Shown in pieces: positions 16,967-24,915 of a stretch of 25,012 nt of DNA; within the stretch, counting starts at the first letter, position 1; every line of letters starts with the position of its first letter. The DNA comes from Gallionella sp. (lineage in GTDB: Bacteria > Pseudomonadota > Gammaproteobacteria > Burkholderiales > Gallionellaceae). The position numbers and the translations under genes were made by a program. The notes beneath the pieces were generated by a model, which was not told the origin of the DNA, did no database searches, and saw only the letters and a program-made list of their open reading frames with translations. Where the stretch lies: NCBI GenBank assembly GCA_023229845.1, contig JALNYK010000038.1:338-25349 (forward strand), read 5' to 3'.

Positions 16967-18571
16967 ATGAAGCTGGCAATAGCGCAAATCAATAGCGTAC
17001 TGGGCGATCTGCCGGGCAATGCCGCCCGGATATTGCAGTATGCCGAGCAGGCCGAACGGCAAGGAGCGAGCCTGCTGCTGACCCCGGAACTCGGCCTATG
17101 CGGCTATCCGCCGGAAGATCTGCTGCTGCGCGCAGGTTTCTACAAGGCCTGCGCGCAGGCGCTGGACGACCTCGCCGCCCGGTTGCCGGATATCGCCGTG
17201 GTGGTGGGACATCCGCTGGAGCGCGGCGGAAAGCGTTACAACGCGGCTTCGCTGCTACGCGGCGGCCAAGTCGCGGCGACTTACCTCAAGCATGATCTGC
17301 CGAACTACACGGTGTTCGATGAGGAGCGTTATTTCGATCACGGTACGGAGCCCTGCGTATTCGAATTGGGCGGCATTCGTTTTGGCCTGAACATCTGCGC
17401 CGACGTTTGGGAGCCTGAGGCTGCGCTCCAGGCGCGCGATGCGGGTGCGCAGGTGTTGCTGGTGCCCAATGCTTCGCCCTATGCCCAGGAGAAGCAGGAG
17501 GCGCGCTACGAGGTCATCCGCGACCGCATCGCCGAGACCGGCATGGCCGTGGTTTACGCCAATCTGGTCGGCGGGCAGGACGAACTGGTGTTCGATGGCG
17601 GCTCGTTTGCGATGGACTGCAACGGCGAGTTGACCGCGCAAGGTGCGCGCTTCGACGAGTCGCTGCTGATGCTGGAGATGGGGCCGGATTTGCGTCCGGT
17701 CGGCGAAATGGTTGCGCCGTTGAGTCTGGAGGCCGAAGTCTATCGCGCGCTGTGTACCGGCGTGCGCGATTACATAGGCAAGAACCGTTTCCCCGGCGTG
17801 TTGCTGGGCATGTCCGGCGGCATCGATTCGGCGCTGACGCTGGCGGTCGCGGTCGATGCGTTGGGCGCGGACAAGGTGCATGCGGTGATGATGCCGTCGG
17901 CCTATACCGCCGATATCAGCCTGGTCGATTCGCGCGAGATGGTCGCGAAGCTGGGTGTGCGTTACGACGAATTCCCGATCGCGACTATGTTGCAGGGCTA
18001 TATGGATACCTTGCAGCCCAGCTTCGCCGGCCGTGCGGCGGACACCACCGAAGAGAACCTGCAGGCGCGCATCCGCGGCACCTTGCTGATGGCGATGTCC
18101 AACAAGTTCGGTTCGCTGGTGCTGACCACCGGCAACAAGTCCGAGATGGCGGTAGGCTACGCCACGCTGTACGGCGACATGGCCGGCGGCTTCGCGGTGT
18201 TGAAGGATGTTTGCAAGACGCTGGTGTACCGGCTGGCGCGCTATCGCAACACGCTGGGGGCGGTGATCCCGGAGCGCATCATCACGCGGCCGCCTAGCGC
18301 CGAGTTGCGCCCGGACCAGACCGACCAGGACAGTCTGCCGCCCTACGACGTGCTGGATGCGATCCTGGGTTATTACGTCGAGCAGGATATGGCGATCCCG
18401 GAGATCGTCGCGCGCGGCTATACCGAGGCGGACGTGCGCCGGGTGGTGCACCTGATCCGCATCAGCGAATACAAGCGCCGCCAGTCTGCGATAGGCATAC
18501 GCATCACCGAGCGAGGATTCGGCAAGGATTGGCGCTACCCGGTCACGGTGCGCTATCAGGATGCCTATTAG
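16967..18571 (+). CDS. nadE: Glutamine-dependent NAD+ synthetase
   Basis: A 534-residue two-domain enzyme that makes NAD+ from nicotinic acid adenine dinucleotide, ATP and glutamine, the last step of NAD synthesis. The N-terminal nitrilase-type glutaminase domain shows the triad E41 (TPELGLCGYPPEDLL), K108 (YLKHDLPNY) and C144 (NICADVWE). The C-terminal synthetase domain starts near residue 250, with the ATP pyrophosphatase loop GMSGGIDSAL (281-290) and later TTGNKSEMAVGY and YGDMAGGF. Ammonia made in the first domain is tunnelled to the second. Length fits the shorter bacterial two-domain form. It is preceded by its own extended -10 promoter and stands directly before acpP, where fabG is more usual. 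No terminator is evident between nadE and the acpP promoter. Confidence 0.96.
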   Translation: MKLAIAQINSVLGDLPGNAARILQYAEQAERQGASLLLTPELGLCGYPPEDLLLRAGFYKACAQALDDLAARLPDIAVVVGHPLERGGKRYNAASLLRGGQVAATYLKHDLPNYTVFDEERYFDHGTEPCVFELGGIRFGLNICADVWEPEAALQARDAGAQVLLVPNASPYAQEKQEARYEVIRDRIAETGMAVVYANLVGGQDELVFDGGSFAMDCNGELTAQGARFDESLLMLEMGPDLRPVGEMVAPLSLEAEVYRALCTGVRDYIGKNRFPGVLLGMSGGIDSALTLAVAVDALGADKVHAVMMPSAYTADISLVDSREMVAKLGVRYDEFPIATMLQGYMDTLQPSFAGRAADTTEENLQARIRGTLLMAMSNKFGSLVLTTGNKSEMAVGYATLYGDMAGGFAVLKDVCKTLVYRLARYRNTLGAVIPERIITRPPSAELRPDQTDQDSLPPYDVLDAILGYYVEQDMAIPEIVARGYTEADVRRVVHLIRISEYKRRQSAIGIRITERGFGKDWRYPVTVRYQDAY

Positions 18572-18614
18572 AGCTCTCTGATGAGCCTGTTTTTCGGACG
18601 TTGCAAGTTGTGAT

Positions 18615-18642
18615 TTGGAATTTCGGGCGATTTTGATACAAT
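18615..18642 (+). promoter_or_regulatory. Promoter of acpP
   Basis: TTGGAA (18615-18620), a 16-bp spacer and TACAAT (18637-18642) with an extended -10 TGA just before it. acpP therefore has its own strong promoter, fitting the need for abundant carrier protein. Confidence 0.6.
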
Positions 18643-18682
18643 CGCCTCCGCTTTTTTAACTTAAACAGGGTAGGAGTCTTAA

Positions 18683-18916
18683 ATGTCTATTGAACAACGC
18701 GTTAAAAAGATCGTGGCAGAACAACTCGGCGTGAACGAAACCGAAGTCAAGAACGAGTCTTCGTTCGTCAACGATCTGGGTGCTGACTCTTTGGACACCG
18801 TCGAACTGGTGATGGCGCTGGAAGAAGAATTCGAGTGCGAGATCCCTGACGAAGATGCAGAAAAGATCACATCCGTGCAGCAAGCCATCGACTACGTCTT
18901 GGCTCATCAAAAGTAA
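18683..18916 (+). CDS. acpP: Acyl carrier protein
   Basis: A 77-residue acidic four-helix carrier protein that holds growing fatty acids on a 4'-phosphopantetheine arm. The attachment site is Ser36 in GADSLDTVEL (33-42). Length and sequence are classical for AcpP. TAGGAG stands 8 bases before the ATG. It begins the cluster acpP-fabF-pabC-mltG-tmk-holB, with fabF 38 bp downstream. plsX, fabH, fabD and fabG, which often precede acpP, are not here. Confidence 0.98.
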   Translation: MSIEQRVKKIVAEQLGVNETEVKNESSFVNDLGADSLDTVELVMALEEEFECEIPDEDAEKITSVQQAIDYVLAHQK

Positions 18917-18945
18917 TTCATTTTTCCCCCTTCTGTTTCTAAAAC

Positions 18946-18957
18946 GGAGTCAGTTTG
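18946..18957 (+). promoter_or_regulatory. Ribosome site deciding the TTG start of fabF
   Basis: GGAG (18946-18949) is followed after 5 bases by TTG (18955-18957), which opens the conserved MSKRRVVITG N-terminus. No ATG is available nearby, so fabF uses a TTG start. Confidence 0.8.
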
Positions 18958-20187
18958 TCTAAGCGCAGAGTAGTCATTACCGGACTGGGGATCATCTCCC
19001 CGGTCGGGACGGGGATTTCCACGACCTGGCAGAACATCGTCGCGGGGAAATCGGGCATCACCAGAATCTCCCACTTCGATCCGAGCCAGCTTGCCTGTCA
19101 GGTCGCCGGCGAGGTTCAGGGTTTCGACGTGACGCAGTTTCTGCCGGCCAAGGATGCGCGCCGCATGGATCGCTTCATCCATTTCGGCCTGGTGGCCGGC
19201 ATGGAGGCGTTCAAGGACTCCGGTCTGGAAGTCACCGAGCAGAACGCCGAGCGTATCGGCGTGAATATCGGTTCGGGCATCGGCGGTCTGCCGATGATCG
19301 AGGACACCCATAACGACTATCTTGCAGGCGGTCCGCGCAAGATTTCGCCGTTCTTCATTCCGGGCACCATCATCAACATGATCTCGGGCAACTTGTCGAT
19401 CATGTACGGTCTGAAGGGGCCGAACCTGGCGATGGTTTCCGCCTGCACTACCGGCACGCATTGCATCGGCGAATCCGCTCGCATCATCGAGTACGGCGAT
19501 GCCGACGTGATGGTGTGCGGCGGCGCCGAGGCGACGATCAGCCCGCTGGCGGTGGGCGGCTTTTCTTCCGCTCGTGCGCTGTCCACCCGCAACGACGATC
19601 CGGCCACGGCCAGCCGTCCGTGGGACAAGGATAGAGACGGTTTTGTGATGGGCGAGGGCGCCGGCGTGCTGGTGCTGGAAGAATACGAGCATGCCAAGGC
19701 GCGCGGCGCGAAAATCTACGCCGAGCTGGCCGGTTACGGCATGAGTGGCGACGCCTACCACATGACTTCGCCGTCGACCGACGGTCCGAAACGCAGCATG
19801 CTGAACGCGTTGCGCAACGCTGGGCTGAATCCTCAGGATGTCGATTACGTCAACGCGCACGGCACCTCGACCCCGCTGGGCGACAAGAACGAGACCGAAG
19901 CGATCAAGCTGGCGTTCGGCGATTATGCGAACAAGCTGGTGATCAGTTCGACCAAGTCGATGACCGGACACTTGCTGGGTGGCGCAGGCGGCGTGGAGTC
20001 GGTGTTCTGCGCGCTGGCGGTGCATCACCAGATCTCCCCGCCGACCATCAACGTCTTCGAGCAGGACCCGGAGTGCGATCTGGACTACTGCGCGAACACC
20101 GCACGCGACATGAAGATCGATGTCGCGGTCAACAACAACTTCGGCTTCGGCGGAACCAACGGCTCGCTGGTGTTCCGCAAGCTTTAA
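18955..20187 (+). CDS. fabF: 3-oxoacyl-[ACP] synthase II (KAS II)
   Basis: A 410-residue condensing enzyme that extends acyl-ACP with malonyl-ACP and sets membrane fluidity by elongating palmitoleate. The Cys-His-His triad is visible: C164 (VSACTTGTH), H302 (NAHGTSTPLGD) and H339 (KSMTGHLLGGAG), with K334, and the gating loop NNFGFGGTN (394-402). Length matches the family. Translation starts at TTG, backed by a well-spaced GGAG, which may tune its level below that of AcpP. It follows acpP by 38 bp without a terminator, and pabC begins 16 bp downstream. Confidence 0.97.
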   Translation: MSKRRVVITGLGIISPVGTGISTTWQNIVAGKSGITRISHFDPSQLACQVAGEVQGFDVTQFLPAKDARRMDRFIHFGLVAGMEAFKDSGLEVTEQNAERIGVNIGSGIGGLPMIEDTHNDYLAGGPRKISPFFIPGTIINMISGNLSIMYGLKGPNLAMVSACTTGTHCIGESARIIEYGDADVMVCGGAEATISPLAVGGFSSARALSTRNDDPATASRPWDKDRDGFVMGEGAGVLVLEEYEHAKARGAKIYAELAGYGMSGDAYHMTSPSTDGPKRSMLNALRNAGLNPQDVDYVNAHGTSTPLGDKNETEAIKLAFGDYANKLVISSTKSMTGHLLGGAGGVESVFCALAVHHQISPPTINVFEQDPECDLDYCANTARDMKIDVAVNNNFGFGGTNGSLVFRKL

Positions 20188-20203
20188 GTTTTAACCTCTC
20201 GCG

Positions 20204-21028
20204 ATGCTGGTCAACGGTCTACCCGGTAACACGATCAGCATCCGCGATCGCGGTTTGCTCTACGGCGACGGGGTGTTTCGCACCCTGCGCGCCGTACGCG
20301 GCAAAGCGCTGCACTGGCCCCTGCATTACCTCAAGCTGCAGCACGATTGCGCCAAGCTGGACATATCCTGTCCGGACGAAGCGTTGCTGCTCGCCGAACT
20401 GGATCAGGTGCTGGCGCAGTATTCCGATGGCGTGGTGAAACTGATCGTCACGCGTGGCGTAGGCGCGCGCGGCTATGCGCCCGCGACCGACGTAAAGCCG
20501 ACCCGCATCTGGGATTTTTCGCCGCTGCCGGATTATCCGAAGGAATGGGCGACGCAGGGCGTCAAGGCGCATGTGTGCCAGTTGCGCCTGCCCGCACAGC
20601 CGCGTCTGGCCTGCGTCAAACACCTGAACCGGCTGGAGAACGTGCTGGCGGCGGCGGAATTGCGCGACGCGCAGATGCACGACCGAGACATCGCCGAAGG
20701 GCTGCTGCTGGACGCCGAAGGCCATGTGATCGAGGGCACGCGCAGCAATTTGTTCGCCGTGTCGCAGGGGCATCTGGTCACGCCCGACCTGTCGCGCTGC
20801 GGCGTCGCCGGCATCCAGCGTGGTCGGGTGATGGCATGGGCGCTGCAGCATGGTCTAGCGTTGCAGGTGCGCGATATTGGGCTGGACGAGGCGTTGCACG
20901 CCGACGAGCTGTTCGTCGTGAACTCCGTGATCGGGCTGTGGCCGATACGCGCATTGGGTCAGCGCCACTGGAGCCATTTCCCGGTCGCGGGAAAGATTCG
21001 TACGGCTTTGGAACAAGAGGAAATCTGA
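20204..21028 (+). CDS. pabC: Aminodeoxychorismate lyase
   Basis: A 274-residue fold-type IV PLP enzyme that splits 4-amino-4-deoxychorismate into p-aminobenzoate and pyruvate for folate synthesis. The PLP lysine is K139 in CVKHLNRLENVLA (137-149), and GLLLDAEGHVIEGTRSNLF (166-184) holds the conserved Glu and the cofactor-phosphate loop. The N-terminal NGL...DRGLLYGDGVFRT segment is typical. There is no strong ribosome site before the ATG, 16 bp after fabF, so coupling to fabF translation is likely. Its stop overlaps the mltG start by one base. D-amino-acid or branched-chain transaminases share the fold, but neighbours and length favour PabC. Confidence 0.92.
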   Translation: MLVNGLPGNTISIRDRGLLYGDGVFRTLRAVRGKALHWPLHYLKLQHDCAKLDISCPDEALLLAELDQVLAQYSDGVVKLIVTRGVGARGYAPATDVKPTRIWDFSPLPDYPKEWATQGVKAHVCQLRLPAQPRLACVKHLNRLENVLAAAELRDAQMHDRDIAEGLLLDAEGHVIEGTRSNLFAVSQGHLVTPDLSRCGVAGIQRGRVMAWALQHGLALQVRDIGLDEALHADELFVVNSVIGLWPIRALGQRHWSHFPVAGKIRTALEQEEI

Positions 21029-22005
21029 TGCTGCGAGCGTTTGCAATTTTTGTTGTGCTGTCACTGCTGGTTGGGGTGAGCATAGGCTATTACGCCTTGC
21101 GTCCGCTGCCGCTGCCTGCCACGCCGTTCGAGTTCACGCTGAAACCGGGCAGCAGCGTGAAGGCCATGGCCAGGGAGATGGAACAGGGCGGGCTGCTGGA
21201 GCAGGACTGGGCCTTCGTCTGGCTGGTGCGGGTGCTCGGCAAGTCCGGCCAGCTTCAGGCGGGCAGCTACGAGTTGCAACAGCCGGTGTCGATGCTGGAG
21301 CTGGTGCGCATGATCGCCGAAGGTCGGGTCAGCCAGCGCCGCATCAGCGTGATCGAAGGCTGGACGTTTCGGCAGATGCGCGACGCGCTGAACGCCAGTC
21401 CCGACATCACGCACGACACGTTGAACTTGAGCGATACGGAAATCCTGCAACGCATCGGTGTGACGGAATCCCACCCGGAAGGCTTGTTCTTTCCCGACAC
21501 CTACAGCTTCGCCAGCGGCAGCAGCGATCTGGCGATATTCCAGCAAGCCTACCAGTCGATGCAGCAACATTTGCAGGACGCATGGGCGGCGCGCGAGCCG
21601 GATCTGCCCTTGGAGACGCCATATCAAGCGCTGATCCTGGCCTCCATCGTCGAGAAGGAGACGGGCGCTGCCAGCGATAGGCCGATGATCGCGGGCGTGT
21701 TCGTCAACCGCCTGCGCCTCGGCATGCGGCTACAGACCGACCCGACCGTGATTTATGGCGTGGGGCAGCGCTTCGATGGCAACCTGCGCAAAAATGACCT
21801 GCTGACCGACAATCCCTATAACACCTACACCCGAGGCGGGCTGACGCCAACGCCGATTGCGCTGCCGGGACGAGACTCACTGCAAGCCGCGTTGCACCCG
21901 GCGAAGAGTGACGCGCTATACTTCGTCGCGCGCGGGGATGGCAGTTCTCATTTCTCCAGCAGTCTCAACGAACATAATCAGGCCGTTAATCAGTATCAAA
22001 AATGA
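21028..22005 (+). CDS. mltG: Endolytic murein transglycosylase MltG
   Basis: A 325-residue inner-membrane enzyme (YceG family) that cuts nascent peptidoglycan strands and sets glycan length. One N-terminal membrane helix (about 4-22) precedes a periplasmic part with a LysM-like segment (about 33-80) and the catalytic region. ASIVEKETG (205-213) contains the catalytic Glu, followed by VFVNRLRLGMRLQTDPTVIYG (224-244). YNTYTRGGLTPTPIALPG (264-281) is the C-terminal family hallmark. The start codon overlaps the pabC stop (TGATG), with AGAGG upstream; the same frame stays open far into pabC but that part is not coding. A palindromic repeat separates it from tmk. Confidence 0.95.
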   Translation: MLRAFAIFVVLSLLVGVSIGYYALRPLPLPATPFEFTLKPGSSVKAMAREMEQGGLLEQDWAFVWLVRVLGKSGQLQAGSYELQQPVSMLELVRMIAEGRVSQRRISVIEGWTFRQMRDALNASPDITHDTLNLSDTEILQRIGVTESHPEGLFFPDTYSFASGSSDLAIFQQAYQSMQQHLQDAWAAREPDLPLETPYQALILASIVEKETGAASDRPMIAGVFVNRLRLGMRLQTDPTVIYGVGQRFDGNLRKNDLLTDNPYNTYTRGGLTPTPIALPGRDSLQAALHPAKSDALYFVARGDGSSHFSSSLNEHNQAVNQYQK

Positions 22006-22007
22006 GG

Positions 22008-22070
22008 AGTAGGGTGGGCACGTTTTTGTGCCCACGCGGATTTACGGTGGGCACACGTACCCACCCTACT
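22008..22070. repeat. Palindromic GTAGGGTGGGCAC-type repeat between mltG and tmk
   Basis: Outer arms of 11 bp (22008-22018 with 22060-22070) are perfect inverted copies. Inside, GTGGGCAC and GTGCCCAC form an 8-bp stem with a T-rich loop (22014-22035), and GGTGGG/CCCACC another (22046-22051 with 22060-22065). This fits a small dispersed palindromic repeat. On the transcript it could act as an RNA processing or attenuation site within the operon. Confidence 0.75.
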
Positions 22071-22085
22071 TAAGGACTAATGACA

Positions 22086-22688
22086 ATGAGCAAATTCATC
22101 ACCTTTGAAGGCATGGACGGCGCGGGCAAGAGCACGCATCTGGCTTGGTTTGCCGACCAGTTGCGGCAGCGCGGACTGGAGGTCGTCGTCACGCGCGAGC
22201 CGGGCGGCACGCCGCTGGGCGAGCAGTTGCGCGAGATGCTGCTGAACCAGCCGATGAGCATGGGCACCGAGGCGTTGCTGATGTTCGCCGCCCGCATGGA
22301 GCATGTCGAGGAGGTCATCAAGCCGGCGCTACGTGCCGGCAAGTGGGTGATCTCGGACCGCTTCAGCGATGCCAGCTTCGCCTATCAGGGCGCAGGGCGG
22401 GGCATGGATTGGGGCAAGCTGGCCCAGCTGGAACAATGGGTGCATGCCGACCTGCAGCCCGACCTGACGCTGTTCTTCGATGTGCCGGTCGAGGTCGCGC
22501 GCGAACGCTTGTCGAACAATGTCTCGCTGGATCGTTTCGAGCAGGAACAAGGGGAGTTTTTCGAGCGCGTGCGTTCGGGATACCATCAGCGTATCCGGGA
22601 GATTCCGCAGCGCTATGCGGTGATCGATGCGGCTCAGCCTATGGCCGATGTCAAGCATCAGCTCGAAAAAATAATCGCATCCATCTGA
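22086..22688 (+). CDS. tmk: Thymidylate kinase
   Basis: A 200-residue kinase that phosphorylates dTMP to dTDP, feeding dTTP synthesis. P-loop FEGMDGAGKST (7-17), the TREPGGTPLGE segment (36-46), and the DRFSDASFAYQGAGRG stretch (91-106), which covers dTMP binding and the DR motif, are all present. I chose the ATG at 22086 because AAGGA (22072-22076) is then 9 bases away; an in-frame ATG at 22080 would add Met-Thr with only 3 bases spacing. It ends 1 base before holB, a pairing common in proteobacteria that links nucleotide supply with the replication clamp loader. Confidence 0.95.
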   Translation: MSKFITFEGMDGAGKSTHLAWFADQLRQRGLEVVVTREPGGTPLGEQLREMLLNQPMSMGTEALLMFAARMEHVEEVIKPALRAGKWVISDRFSDASFAYQGAGRGMDWGKLAQLEQWVHADLQPDLTLFFDVPVEVARERLSNNVSLDRFEQEQGEFFERVRSGYHQRIREIPQRYAVIDAAQPMADVKHQLEKIIASI

Positions 22689-22689
22689 T

Positions 22690-23703
22690 ATGCAGGATAT
22701 CTATCCTTGGCAGAAAAACGACTGGGCGAACTTGCAGGAGTTGCGCAAGCGTCCGCCGCACGGCCTGCTGCTGAAGGGCGCGCAAGGCATAGGCAAATTC
22801 GAACTGGCGATGCGCTTCGCTCAGAGCCTGTTGTGCGAGCATCCGGACGCGACCGGTTTCGCTTGCGGAGCCTGTCCGTCCTGCCACTGGTTCTCGCAGG
22901 GCTCGCACCCGGACTTCCGGCTGCTGCAGCCGGATGCGTTGAGTCAGGAAGGCGATGAGGGCGAGGAGGTCAAGTCCGCATCCGGCAAGAAACCCAGCAA
23001 ACAGATATCCGTCGATCAGGTGCGCAGCTTGGCCGACTTCTTCGGCATGTCGGCGCACCAGGGCGGCCGGCGCGCGGTTGTCATCCATCCGGCCGAGGCG
23101 ATGAACACCAATGCGGCGAACGCGCTGCTGAAGAATCTCGAAGAGCCGCCTGCGGGCCTGCTGTTCATCCTGGTGTCGCACAAGCCGCAACAACTGCTGC
23201 CGACCATACTGAGCCGCAGCCTGTCCTTCGCGCTGTCGCCGCCCGATACGGAATCGGCGGTGCGCTGGCTGGCGGAACAGGGCGTGAAGAGTCCCGCCGA
23301 GGCGCTCGCAGCCTCCGGCTTCTCGCCGTTGCAGGCCGTGAAGCTCGACGAGCAGATCGGCAGCGAGGAACGCGCCAAATTGTTGCGAGCGGTGCGCCAG
23401 CCCGATTCGCTGGACGTGTTCGCGCTGGCCGAGATGCTGCAGAAGACCGAGCAGGTGCTGGTCGTGCAGTGGCTGCAGCAATGGAGCTACGACCTGAGCT
23501 CGATGAAGCTGGCCGGCAAGCTGCGCTATCACCTCGGCGAAGAAGCCGCGATCCGCAAGCTGGTCGAGCCGATTGCACCGCTGACTCTCGCACGCCTGCA
23601 GAAGTATCTGCAGGGAGCGAAACGCGAGGCGCAGCACACGCTGAACCCCAAGCTGTTCCTCGAATCCCTGCTGTTCTCCTATCGCCAACTGATGCTCGAA
23701 TAA
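22690..23703 (+). CDS. holB: DNA polymerase III subunit delta'
   Basis: A 337-residue clamp-loader subunit that works with delta and tau/gamma to load the sliding clamp. The P-loop-like GAQGIGK (30-36) is followed by a zinc module (C49, C59, C62, C65), with spacing like the E. coli protein, then AANALLKNLEEPP (142-154), typical of the family. The usual SRC motif after sensor 1 reads LSRSL (174-178), so the Arg finger is kept while Cys is Ser. Residues about 80-105 hold an acidic and Lys/Ser-rich insert that looks flexible. It is coupled to tmk with a 1-base gap. The pilZ gene often found next is absent; an inverted repeat lies there instead. Confidence 0.93.
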   Translation: MQDIYPWQKNDWANLQELRKRPPHGLLLKGAQGIGKFELAMRFAQSLLCEHPDATGFACGACPSCHWFSQGSHPDFRLLQPDALSQEGDEGEEVKSASGKKPSKQISVDQVRSLADFFGMSAHQGGRRAVVIHPAEAMNTNAANALLKNLEEPPAGLLFILVSHKPQQLLPTILSRSLSFALSPPDTESAVRWLAEQGVKSPAEALAASGFSPLQAVKLDEQIGSEERAKLLRAVRQPDSLDVFALAEMLQKTEQVLVVQWLQQWSYDLSSMKLAGKLRYHLGEEAAIRKLVEPIAPLTLARLQKYLQGAKREAQHTLNPKLFLESLLFSYRQLMLE

Positions 23704-23719
23704 GTCGGGAAAAGCAATT

Positions 23720-23824
23720 GTCCACGGAATACACGGAAGCTCGCTTAACGATCCGTTTCGGGTGTTTGGGGCAAGCCTGAGTAAGTAATTGATTGGTTCC
23801 GTGACTTCCGTGTATCCCGTGGAC
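23720..23824. repeat. 20-bp inverted repeat pair between holB and tatD
   Basis: Arms 23720-23739 and 23805-23824 are inverted copies with one mismatch, separated by 65 bp without coding potential. The core ACACGGAA / TTCCGTGT type sequence resembles short dispersed repeats of many proteobacteria. Arm spacing is close to that of the REPIN-like element at 4461-4584 (66 bp), but the arms are unrelated. Confidence 0.65.
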
Positions 23825-23864
23825 GGACAGGTTTTTCAGAAGCAATCTCCCTTTAAGGATAGCT

Positions 23865-24641
23865 ATGCCGTTTGTCGATTCGCACTGCCACATTAATTTT
23901 CCCGACCTGGTCTCCGATCTGCCCGGTGTGTTGCAGCGCATGCAGGACAACGAGGTGGTTGCCGCGTTGTGCGTCGCGGTCAATCTGGCCGATTACCCGC
24001 AGGTGCTGGCGCTTGCCGAGCAGCATCCGAATGTCTATGCATCGGTCGGCGTGCACCCCGATTACGAGGATGTCGAAGAGCCCAGCGTGGCGCGACTGGT
24101 CGAATTGGCGGCGCATCCCAGGGTGGTCGCGATCGGCGAGACCGGGCTGGATTACTCCCGCCTCAAAGGCGATCTGGAATGGCAGCGCACGCGCTTCCGT
24201 AACCACATCCGCGCCGCACGCGAAAGCGGCAAGCCGCTGATCATCCATACCCGCGAAGCGGCGGAAGACACGCTGCGCATCATGCAGGAAGAGAATGCGC
24301 ATGAGGCGAGCGGCGTGATGCATTGCTTCACCGAAACCTTGGAAGTGGCGGAGGCGGCGCTGGCGATGGGTTTCTACATTTCCTTTTCCGGCATCGTCAC
24401 GTTCAAGAACGCAAAACAGATCAAGGAAGTCGCGCAGCGCACACCGATGGATCGCATCCTGATCGAGACCGATGCGCCTTATCTCGCGCCGGTGCCATAT
24501 CGCGGCAAACTCAACCAGCCGGCCTATGTGAAGCATGTCGCCGAGGAGATCGCGGCCTTGCGCGGCATGACGCTGGCGGACGTCGGACAGCGCACCACCG
24601 AGAATTTTTTCCGTCTGTTTGGACTCGATAAAAATATCTGA
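23865..24641 (+). CDS. TatD-family metal-dependent hydrolase (YcfH-like)
   Basis: A 258-residue TIM-barrel metallo-hydrolase of the TatD family; members are metal-dependent deoxyribonucleases, and YcfH-type members may also act on D-aminoacyl-tRNA. Metal ligands are visible: DSHCH (H7, H9), GETGLDY (E92), IIHTREA (H128), MHCFTE (H153) and ETDAPYLAP (D203). Length is typical. AAGGA stands 5 bases before the ATG. Its place after tmk-holB is typical for proteobacteria. The inverted repeat upstream probably separates it from the operon, but no promoter is clear. The exact paralogue (TatD, YcfH or YjjV) is judged from context. Confidence 0.92.
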   Translation: MPFVDSHCHINFPDLVSDLPGVLQRMQDNEVVAALCVAVNLADYPQVLALAEQHPNVYASVGVHPDYEDVEEPSVARLVELAAHPRVVAIGETGLDYSRLKGDLEWQRTRFRNHIRAARESGKPLIIHTREAAEDTLRIMQEENAHEASGVMHCFTETLEVAEAALAMGFYISFSGIVTFKNAKQIKEVAQRTPMDRILIETDAPYLAPVPYRGKLNQPAYVKHVAEEIAALRGMTLADVGQRTTENFFRLFGLDKNI

Positions 24642-24659
24642 AGTTTTTTCGCGGGATTG

Positions 24660-24687
24660 TTGACAGCGATTCGAAAATCCCTATAAT
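24660..24687 (+). promoter_or_regulatory. Consensus promoter of the tRNA operon
   Basis: A perfect TTGACA (24660-24665), a 16-bp spacer and a perfect TATAAT (24682-24687), followed by a GCGC discriminator as in growth-rate-controlled stable RNA promoters. Transcription would start about 6 bases before the tRNA-Gly 5' end. Confidence 0.88.
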
Positions 24688-24699
24688 GCGCACCAGTTC

Positions 24700-24775
24700 G
24701 CGGGAGTAGCTCAGTTGGTAGAGCGCAACCTTGCCAAGGTTGAGGTCGAGAGTTCGAGACTCTTCTCCCGCTCCA
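24700..24775 (+). tRNA. tRNA-Gly (GCC)
   Basis: A 76-base cloverleaf. Acceptor GCGGGAG pairs with CTCCCGC (24765-24771). The anticodon stem CAACC/GGTTG encloses the loop with GCC at 24733-24735. GTTCGAG forms the T-loop region, and CCA (24773-24775) is encoded. Confidence 0.97.
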
Positions 24776-24780
24776 AATCC

Positions 24781-24806
24781 AAGGGAAAGCATCCTAGCTT
24801 TCCCTT
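24781..24806 (+). other. 10-bp hairpin between tRNA-Gly and tRNA-Cys
   Basis: A perfect 10-bp stem (24781-24790 with 24797-24806) has a 6-base loop. Only a short T-poor tail follows, so it is more likely an RNA processing element or partial terminator than a full stop. The downstream tRNA-Cys has no promoter that I can see, which argues for read-through. Confidence 0.55.
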
Positions 24807-24834
24807 AATCATTTCAAGTTAGTGTTTTCAGCAC

Positions 24835-24908
24835 GGCGCGATAGCAAAGCGGTTATGCCCCGGATTGCAAATCCGGTTAGCCCAGTTCGACTCTGGGTCG
24901 CGCCTCCA
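24835..24908 (+). tRNA. tRNA-Cys (GCA)
   Basis: A 74-base cloverleaf. Acceptor GGCGCGA pairs with TCGCGCC. The anticodon stem CCGGA/TCCGG encloses GCA (24867-24869). CCA is encoded at 24906-24908. Confidence 0.97.
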
Positions 24909-24915
24909 AATACCC

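Noticed and set aside
17255..20028. Long antisense open frames opposite nadE and fabF
   Set aside because: Both lie opposite well-conserved enzymes with complete active sites and have composition typical of shadows.
20347..21027. Upstream in-frame extension of mltG through pabC
   Set aside because: The extension overlaps the whole of pabC in another frame; the membrane helix and the AGAGG site fix the start at 21028.
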